A DNA stretch of 8,197 bases from CBCPNA01 sp965120415 (GTDB lineage: Bacteria > Bacillota > Clostridia > Lachnospirales > CAG-274), in NCBI GenBank assembly GCA_965120415.1, contig CBCPNA010000006.1, forward strand, positions 1 to 8,197, in the 5' to 3' direction. The notes under the pieces were generated by a model. It saw only the letters and a list, made by a program, of their open reading frames with translations, was not told where the DNA came from and did not search any database. Below, piece by piece: positions 1 to 4,857 of the stretch (position 1 is its first letter; the number at the start of each line of letters is the position of its first letter). The position numbers and the translations under genes were made by a program.

Positions 1-2
1 GG

Positions 3-74
3 ACAGGGGAAAGAGTATATACCCATAAAACAATAGCTGAATTAAAATCTGCTATTGAATTAATAACAGATTAG
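3..74 (+). CDS. C-terminal end of an unrecognised gene (partial)
   Basis: This frame is open from the left edge to a TAG at 72-74. It gives 23 residues ending AELKSAIELITD, which look like the end of an amphipathic helix. The other two plus-strand frames stop earlier, at 26-36. The start lies outside the window, and the tail is too short to assign a family. The gene converges on the minus-strand gene that stops at 87. If that neighbour is read in its alternative frame (stop at 52-54), the two coding ends overlap by 23 bases. No T-tailed terminator hairpin separates them. That this is a real gene rather than a chance open frame is inferred only from its plausible codons and composition. Confidence 0.4.
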   Translation, partial: TGERVYTHKTIAELKSAIELITD

Positions 75-86
75 TAACAAAAGTTG

Positions 87-956
87 CTATACCCCCCCTA
101 AAATAAAGAAAGACATTCCACGTAAAAAAGGACTAAAAATTTTTATTTTTTTCGTGTTTTCTGTTAAATGTTTTGTTGTTTCTTTGCTTGTATTTATAGC
201 ATTTAGTCTGTTTTGCAAAAAGTTACTTTTGGTTTCAACCTTTGTTAAATCAAGCTTTGGTATATTTTGCGTATTAGCATTAGATTCTTTAATATTAGGC
301 AGAGGTTTTATTAGCCTTGTTTCTATATCTCCGGGCATAGTCTGCATATCTTGCTCTTCTTGCGTATTAGCATTAGATGCTTTGATATTAGGCAGAGGTT
401 TTATTATCTTTATTTCGCTATCTACAGGCATTTCTAAATAAGCTTTATTAATTTTGCTAAGCAACTCTTCATTTCTTTTATAAATATTTGTGAAGCTCCT
501 TTTTATGCAGTTACAACATATACTCATATTAAAAAAGCTTTTTAAATAGTATTCTCCTTCATCTACAGGGATATTTTTTTTATCAAATTCTTTTTTTAAT
601 TTTTTAAATTTTTTTAATTCTTGTTCATCTTGCATAAAAGTTTTCAAATCATTTTCCATTTTTTCTACAGCTTTTATTTCTGTAGTTGTTTTTAAATCTT
701 CTACTTTGCAAATTAATATATATCCTTCTTCTAATTTTTCTTTTAATTCTTTATATAGTGCTCCTTTTTGCTTAGCGCCTCGCAAAAGGCTCTGATAGCC
801 AAGATATAAAGAAAAATAGTCTTCACCGTATATAGAGTTTATTTTTTTTACATTATCTTGCATCATTACTAACAAAGATTTTATGTTAGTAATGAGTATA
901 TCTTGATTTTCTAATTCTTTTTCAAAAAATTCTTTTTTTAAAGTTTTCCCATCCAT
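87..956 (-). CDS. Hypothetical protein, possible tail-anchored membrane protein with frameshifted C-terminus
   Basis: The 289-residue product belongs to no family I recognise. The ATG at 956-954 is supported by AGGAGT at 968-963, seven bases upstream of the start. Residues 1-130 are rich in Lys, Glu and Leu and look helical or coiled-coil. A cysteine cluster C147-C148-N-C150 follows. Residues 179-199 and 210-230 are two copies of a unit containing IKPLPNIK and SNANTQ, 31 residues apart, in a low-complexity Asn/Thr/Lys linker. The last residues (MSFFILGGV) turn hydrophobic, and the frame then ends inside a G7 tract (92-98). With one more G the frame would continue as GGGIATFVTNLLLIQ to a TAG at 54-52, making an approximately 20-residue hydrophobic helix and a tail-anchored protein. 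There is no N-terminal signal peptide. A minus-strand promoter lies at 1163-1135, giving a leader of about 170 bases. A hydrophobic open frame on the opposite strand (154-441) is a shadow of this gene. The function is unknown. Confidence 0.72.
   Translation of the reverse strand: MDGKTLKKEFFEKELENQDILITNIKSLLVMMQDNVKKINSIYGEDYFSLYLGYQSLLRGAKQKGALYKELKEKLEEGYILICKVEDLKTTTEIKAVEKMENDLKTFMQDEQELKKFKKLKKEFDKKNIPVDEGEYYLKSFFNMSICCNCIKRSFTNIYKRNEELLSKINKAYLEMPVDSEIKIIKPLPNIKASNANTQEEQDMQTMPGDIETRLIKPLPNIKESNANTQNIPKLDLTKVETKSNFLQNRLNAINTSKETTKHLTENTKKIKIFSPFLRGMSFFILGGV
92..98. repeat. Seven-base C/G homopolymer at the 3' end of the minus-strand gene
   Basis: There are seven consecutive C on the plus strand (seven G in the minus-strand coding sense), in an otherwise strongly AT-rich stretch. 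The tract lies exactly where the 289-residue frame breaks off. As read it gives Gly-Gly-Val-stop. Adding one G (or removing two) gives a 15-residue hydrophobic extension, whereas removing one G gives a short polar ending. Tracts like this are known sites of replication slippage (phase variation), transcriptional slippage and sequencing error. The sequence alone cannot tell these apart. Confidence 0.9.
268..423. repeat. Two-copy direct repeat, 93-base period
   Basis: Bases 268-330 and 361-423 match at all but seven of 63 positions, and are offset by 93 bases (31 codons). Both begin TGCGTATTAGCATTAGAT. The repeat lies inside the minus-strand gene and encodes the duplicated unit with IKPLPNIK and SNANTQ. 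Because the period is a whole number of codons, loss or gain of a unit would keep the reading frame. The close nucleotide identity suggests a fairly recent duplication. Confidence 0.9.
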
Positions 957-1134
957 ATTTTAACTCCTAATATTTAAAAATTAATTAAACCTTATAGCTA
1001 TTTCGCTTTATTTCTTGTTTCATAGGCTCTTTTTCTTTATAATCTTTATAATTTATAAATAGCTGTTATTTTGTTTTTTGGTTCAATATTACTGCCCATA
1101 AAACAATAAAAATACAAAATATTATTCATAACCT

Positions 1135-1163
1135 ATTATAAAAATATAAGCTTATTTAGTCAA
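1135..1163 (-). promoter_or_regulatory. Sigma-A-type promoter for the minus-strand hypothetical gene
   Basis: On the minus strand, TTGACT (1163-1158) and a perfect TATAAT (1140-1135) are separated by 17 bases. This is near-consensus for a housekeeping sigma factor. Transcription would begin near 1128, leaving about 170 untranslated bases before the ATG at 956. The assignment rests on motif and spacing alone. The long leader leaves room for post-transcriptional control, but I recognise no known riboswitch in it. Confidence 0.6.
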
Positions 1164-1250
1164 TATTTTTATTTTCCTAACATTTGCCATTTTTGATAAT
1201 ATCATTTTAATTTTTATATATTTTGGAGTTTTTATTTTTTAATTATTTCC

Positions 1251-1279
1251 TTTACAAAAATTTGTTTTTTATATATAAT
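1251..1279 (+). promoter_or_regulatory. Sigma-A-type promoter for ileS
   Basis: TTTACA (1251-1256) and TATAAT (1274-1279) are separated by exactly 17 bases, with one mismatch from consensus over the 12 promoter positions. The predicted start near 1286 gives a leader of only about 40 bases before the ileS ATG. That is too short for a T-box, so ileS from this promoter appears not to be controlled by uncharged tRNA. Confidence 0.62.
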
Positions 1280-1325
1280 TAAATAAATATTTTCTTTTTT
1301 ACCCTTATTTTACAAGGAGGTTTTT

Positions 1326-4300
1326 ATGCACGATAAAGTTTCAACAAATTTAGATTTTGTTAATAAAGAAAAGCAAATTATAGATTTTTGGAAAAAAAAT
1401 AATATATTTGAAAAAAGTATCAATGCAAGAAATGATAGCCCTGTATTTACCTTTTATGACGGCCCCCCTACAGCAAATGGTCTGCCCCACATAGGGCATG
1501 TGCTAACAAGAGCTATAAAAGATATAATACCACGGTATAAAACGATGAAGGGCTATAAAGTGCTTAGAAAGGCTGGCTGGGATACCCATGGCTTGCCTGT
1601 TGAGCTAGAAATAGAAAAAAAGCTAAATATAAGCGGTAAGCCCCAAATAGAAAGTTTTGGTATTGAACCTTTTGTTAAAGAATGTAAAGAAAGTGTTTTT
1701 AAATACGAATCTTTATGGGTAGATATGAGCAACCGTGTTGGCTTTTTTGCTGATATGCTAAACCCTTATGTAACATATTATAATGAATATATAGAGTCTG
1801 TATGGTGGGCTTTAAAGCAAATTTGGGAAAAGGGGCTTATATATAAAGGGCATAAAGTTGTGCCTTATTGTCCACGATGTGGCACATCTCTTTCTAGCCA
1901 TGAGGTTGCCCAAGGCTATAAAGATGTTAAGGACAAAACAGCTTTTGCTAAATTTTTAATAAAAGATACTACAGATGAATACTTTTTAGCTTGGACAACA
2001 ACCCCATGGACACTTCCATCTAACGTCGCTTTAGCTGTTAACCCAGACGAGCTTTATGCTAAAATACAAATAGATAATGAAAAATATATCCTTGCAAAAG
2101 CTCTTATAGAAAAGCTTTTTGAAAAAGACCAATATAAGCTTTTGGATACATTTAAAGGCAAATCTTTAGAAGGCATAAGCTATATACCACTTTTTGATTA
2201 TGCTAAAAATATGATAGATAAAAAGGCTCATTATGTAGTTTGTGATGGCTATGTAACATTAACAGACGGTACTGGTATAGTACATTTAGCCCCTGCTTTT
2301 GGTGAAGATGACTACCGTGTTTGTAAAAATTATGATTTACCTGTTATAAATCTTGTTAATGAAGAGGGCAAATTTGTAAATGAAGTTACAGATTTTGCTG
2401 GTATTTTTGTTAAAGATGCTGATATAGATATTATTAAAAAATTAAAAGCAGAAAATAAGCTTTTAAAAGCAGAAAATTATGAACATAGCTATCCTTTTTG
2501 TTGGCGCTGTGATACCCCTCTTTTATATTACGCAAGAAATACATGGTTTATCGCTATGACAAAAGTTAAAGATAATTTAATAAAAAATAATGACACCGTT
2601 ACATGGTACCCTGATAATATTAAAAAAGGGCGTTTTGGTAACTTTCTTGAAAATGTTGTAGATTGGGGGCTTTCTCGTGAAAGATATTGGGGCACCCCTC
2701 TACCTATATGGGAATGTGCTTGTGGACATAAAGAATTAATAGGAAGCATTAAAGAATTAAAAGAAAAGGCTAAAAATTGCCCAGATGATATAGAGCTGCA
2801 TAAGCCTTATATAGATAATGTCCATCTAAATTGCCCAAAATGCCAAAGCGATATGAAGCGTGTTACAGAGGTTATTGATTGCTGGTTTGATTCGGGCTGT
2901 ATGCCTTTTGCACAGTGGCATTATCCTTTTGAAAATGAAGAAATATTTAACCAAAACTTTCCGGCTGACTTTATTTCTGAAGCTATAGACCAAACTAGAG
3001 GATGGTTTTATACACTTATGGCTATATCTACCCTTATATTTGATAAAGCCCCTTATAAAAACGTAATTGTTCTAGGGCATGTACAAGATAAAAATGGCAA
3101 AAAAATGAGTAAATCTAAAGGCAACGCTATAGAACCAACATATATATTAGAAAAGCAAGGGACAGACGCTGTTAGATGGTATTTTTATTCTAACAGTGCG
3201 CCGTGGCTCCCTAACAGATTTTATGAAGAGGCAGTAAATGAAGGGCAACGCAAATTCATGGGCACTTTATGGAACACTTATGCTTTTTATGTACTATATG
3301 CTAATATAGATAATTTTAACGCTAAAAATTATACCCTTGATTACAAAAATTTAACCCCTATGGATAAATGGATATTATCAAAACTAAATTCTTTAATAAA
3401 ATTTGTCGATAATGGCTTAAATAATTATAAATTAACAGAAACAGCAAGAGCATTGTTAGAATTTATAGATGAGCTTAGCAACTGGTATGTAAGGCGTTCA
3501 CGTGAGCGTTTTTGGGCTAAAGCTATGGATAACGATAAAATAAGTGCTTACATGACTTTATATACTGCCCTTACAAATGTTATAAAGCTTGCTGCACCTT
3601 TTGTACCTTTTATAACAGAAGCTATTTATCAAAATCTTGTTGTAAAAATAGATGAAAATGCAAAAGAAAGTATCCATCTTTGCGACTTTCCAACGTATGA
3701 TGAAAGCCTTATAGATAAAGATTTAGAACATGATATGGATATTGTTTTATCTATTGTTGTAGCAGGGCGTGCCGCAAGAAATAATGCTAATATAAAAAAT
3801 AGGCAGCCGTTGCAAAATATGTATATAAAATCTAACAAAATATTAGATAATATGTTTATAGATATTATAAAAGACGAGCTTAATATTAAAGATATTAACT
3901 TTAAAGATGATTTATCAAGCTTTACATCTTATTCTTTTAAACCACTTCTTAAAGTTGTTGGCAAAAAGTACGGTAAATTTGTTCCTCAAATCACACAATT
4001 TTTAAAAGAAACTCCTTCTGCCAGCCTTATGGAAGATTTAAAAAATAAAGGTTTTATACAGCTTAATATAGAAGGAGAAGAAATAAAGCTTACAGAAGAT
4101 GAGCTTTTGATAGAAATGTCAAAGCTAGAAGGCTTTGTTTCTGAAACAGAAAAGGATATAACAATTGTTATAGATACAACCCTTACAGAAAGCTTAATAG
4201 AAGAAGGCTTTATTAGAGAAATAATAAGCAAAATACAAACTATGAGAAAAGAGGCAGAATTTAATGTCCTTGACCGTATAGAAATATGCTATACAGGAAA

Positions 4301-4463
4301 TGAAAAAATATCAAATATTATAACCAAAAATAGCATACAAATAAAAGAAGAAGTGCTAGCAAACGGTATTTCTAAAGCTGAAGATAAAATAGAGCCTAGC
4401 TTTTTTACAAAAAGTTTTGATATAAACGGCGAAGATTTAACCCTTTATATTAAAAAATCTTAG
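1326..4463 (+). CDS. ileS: Isoleucyl-tRNA synthetase, long eukaryote-like class (IleRS2)
   Basis: This cytoplasmic class I synthetase joins isoleucine to tRNA-Ile using ATP and hydrolyses mischarged valine. AAGGAGG (1314-1320), five bases before the ATG, fixes the start. In the Rossmann catalytic domain, HIGH is at residues 55-58 and KMSKS at 593-597. The CP1 editing domain (about 190-390) carries WTTTPWT (223-229), H320 and D329, matching the Thr-rich strand and the His/Asp pair of active IleRS editing sites. Cysteine pairs C182/C185 and C392/C395 can form one zinc site, and C464/C466 with C503/C506 a second. The anticodon-binding domain (about 650-820) includes SNWYVRRSRERFW around residue 720. 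The roughly 215-residue C-terminal region contains DTTLTESLIEEG and IQTMRKEAEF, typical of the IleRS2 class. The GLPHIGH and GWDTHGLPVELEIEKKL context and the 1045-residue length also fit IleRS2 (the Thermus enzyme is similar) rather than the roughly 920-940-residue IleRS1. From family knowledge, IleRS2 enzymes are poorly inhibited by mupirocin. The gene is intact. Confidence 0.98.
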   Translation: MHDKVSTNLDFVNKEKQIIDFWKKNNIFEKSINARNDSPVFTFYDGPPTANGLPHIGHVLTRAIKDIIPRYKTMKGYKVLRKAGWDTHGLPVELEIEKKLNISGKPQIESFGIEPFVKECKESVFKYESLWVDMSNRVGFFADMLNPYVTYYNEYIESVWWALKQIWEKGLIYKGHKVVPYCPRCGTSLSSHEVAQGYKDVKDKTAFAKFLIKDTTDEYFLAWTTTPWTLPSNVALAVNPDELYAKIQIDNEKYILAKALIEKLFEKDQYKLLDTFKGKSLEGISYIPLFDYAKNMIDKKAHYVVCDGYVTLTDGTGIVHLAPAFGEDDYRVCKNYDLPVINLVNEEGKFVNEVTDFAGIFVKDADIDIIKKLKAENKLLKAENYEHSYPFCWRCDTPLLYYARNTWFIAMTKVKDNLIKNNDTVTWYPDNIKKGRFGNFLENVVDWGLSRERYWGTPLPIWECACGHKELIGSIKELKEKAKNCPDDIELHKPYIDNVHLNCPKCQSDMKRVTEVIDCWFDSGCMPFAQWHYPFENEEIFNQNFPADFISEAIDQTRGWFYTLMAISTLIFDKAPYKNVIVLGHVQDKNGKKMSKSKGNAIEPTYILEKQGTDAVRWYFYSNSAPWLPNRFYEEAVNEGQRKFMGTLWNTYAFYVLYANIDNFNAKNYTLDYKNLTPMDKWILSKLNSLIKFVDNGLNNYKLTETARALLEFIDELSNWYVRRSRERFWAKAMDNDKISAYMTLYTALTNVIKLAAPFVPFITEAIYQNLVVKIDENAKESIHLCDFPTYDESLIDKDLEHDMDIVLSIVVAGRAARNNANIKNRQPLQNMYIKSNKILDNMFIDIIKDELNIKDINFKDDLSSFTSYSFKPLLKVVGKKYGKFVPQITQFLKETPSASLMEDLKNKGFIQLNIEGEEIKLTEDELLIEMSKLEGFVSETEKDITIVIDTTLTESLIEEGFIREIISKIQTMRKEAEFNVLDRIEICYTGNEKISNIITKNSIQIKEEVLANGISKAEDKIEPSFFTKSFDINGEDLTLYIKKS

Positions 4464-4547
4464 TTTTTTATTACAAAATAATATATTTATATAATTAGAA
4501 CATGATATAGTTATATAAGTTTTTGCTAATTTTTAGCATAATCCTAT

Positions 4548-4577
4548 GCTTTCATCTATCATGATGAAAGCTTTTTT
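4548..4577 (+). terminator. Intrinsic terminator after ileS
   Basis: GCTTTCATC (4548-4556) and GATGAAAGC (4563-4571) form a perfect nine-pair stem with a six-base loop, followed by six T (4572-4577). It lies 85 bases after the ileS stop and just upstream of the small ORF that precedes valS. It should end most ileS transcripts. A smaller hairpin, TGCTAA/TTAGCA (4524-4538), lies just before it without a long T tail. Confidence 0.88.
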
Positions 4578-4605
4578 ATCTTAATTATTTTTATCTAATA
4601 CAGGA

Positions 4606-4857
4606 GTGGTTTTTATATTTATTGGTATTTTTTTAATACTTATAGGCTGTTTTTTAATTTTTATTACATTTTTTAAAAATTCTAAAAATTTAAAAGATAA
4701 AAATATAAAAAAAACTGAAGATGAAGATGAAACTATTTCAGCTATTTTTAAAAATAAAATAAATATTATACTTATGATTTTTTTACTTTTTATTTTTTTT
4801 ATTATTTTGCTAATTATATTTTTAAAAATAAATAATTTTTTTAGGAGGAGTATATGA
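4606..4857 (+). CDS. Small predicted two-helix membrane protein overlapping valS
   Basis: The 83-residue product has a hydrophobic helix at about residues 2-23. A charged loop rich in Lys, Asp and Glu (about 24-50, with EDEDE) follows. A second hydrophobic helix (about 53-73) leads to the short basic tail FFRRSI. No family is recognised. Its TGA (4855-4857) overlaps the valS ATG (4854-4856) as ATGA, and the valS Shine-Dalgarno sequence encodes its Arg-Arg. This arrangement suggests translational coupling. The start is doubtful: GTG at 4606 is the only canonical initiator near the upstream in-frame stop (4582-4584), but its own AGGAG (4602-4606) overlaps it, so initiation may occur a few codons later at a rare codon. 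The sequence is extremely AT-rich, and Phe/Ile/Lys-rich open frames arise easily in such DNA. The open frame on the opposite strand (4581-4865) is no better supported. The overlap and the strand agreement favour a real gene. Confidence 0.5.
   Translation: MVFIFIGIFLILIGCFLIFITFFKNSKNLKDKNIKKTEDEDETISAIFKNKINIILMIFLLFIFFIILLIIFLKINNFFRRSI
4843..4848 (+). promoter_or_regulatory. valS ribosome binding site inside the upstream ORF
   Basis: AGGAGG lies five bases before the valS ATG and within the last codons of the small upstream ORF, where it is read as Arg-Arg. It fixes the valS start. Ribosomes finishing the small ORF would stop on the valS start codon, so valS translation may depend partly on upstream translation. 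Confidence 0.85.

Larger units (their letters stand above)
957..1325. other. Divergent intergenic region with two promoters
   Basis: This 369-base AT-rich spacer separates the minus-strand hypothetical gene from ileS. It holds a minus-strand promoter (1135-1163), a plus-strand promoter (1251-1279) and the two ribosome binding sites. I see no tRNA, no T-box antiterminator motif (no GGGTGG-type core) and no T-tailed hairpin. A short odd palindrome, TGATA-A-TATCA (1194-1204), lies between the two promoters but is of a kind common in AT-rich DNA. The minus-strand leader (about 957-1128) could encode only very short peptides without convincing ribosome binding sites. Confidence 0.7.

Noticed and set aside
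72..89. Hairpin TAGTAAC/GTTGCTA with an AAAA loop between the two convergent coding ends, as a terminator.
   Set aside because: The stem is short with one wobble pair, and no T tract follows on either strand.
154..441. Plus-strand open frame of 95 codons resembling a membrane protein.
   Set aside because: It is antisense to the better supported minus-strand gene, lacks a ribosome binding site, and its hydrophobic character follows from the complement of Lys/Glu/Asn codons.
985..1023. A 12-codon minus-strand frame in the leader of the hypothetical gene.
   Set aside because: It is too short to support by composition and has only a weak AAAGAG-like ribosome binding site.
22..1108. A 14-base direct repeat, CCCATAAAACAATA, at 22-35 and 1095-1108 flanks the minus-strand gene like insertion or attachment repeats.
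   Set aside because: With this base composition about one chance 14-base match is expected in 8 kb (rough estimate). There are no inverted termini, integrase or transposase, and the second copy does not restore the interrupted reading frame.
2442..2477. Tandem 15-base repeat TTAAAAGCAGAAAAT (2442-2456, 2463-2477) in ileS, as a possible duplication.
   Set aside because: It encodes two LKAEN units in a region where other IleRS2 enzymes have a similar length and pattern, so it is probably chance similarity in a charged helix.
4606..4857. The small ORF as a leader peptide for attenuation of valS.
   Set aside because: It has almost no valine codons, and no terminator hairpin lies between it and valS; its composition is that of a membrane protein.
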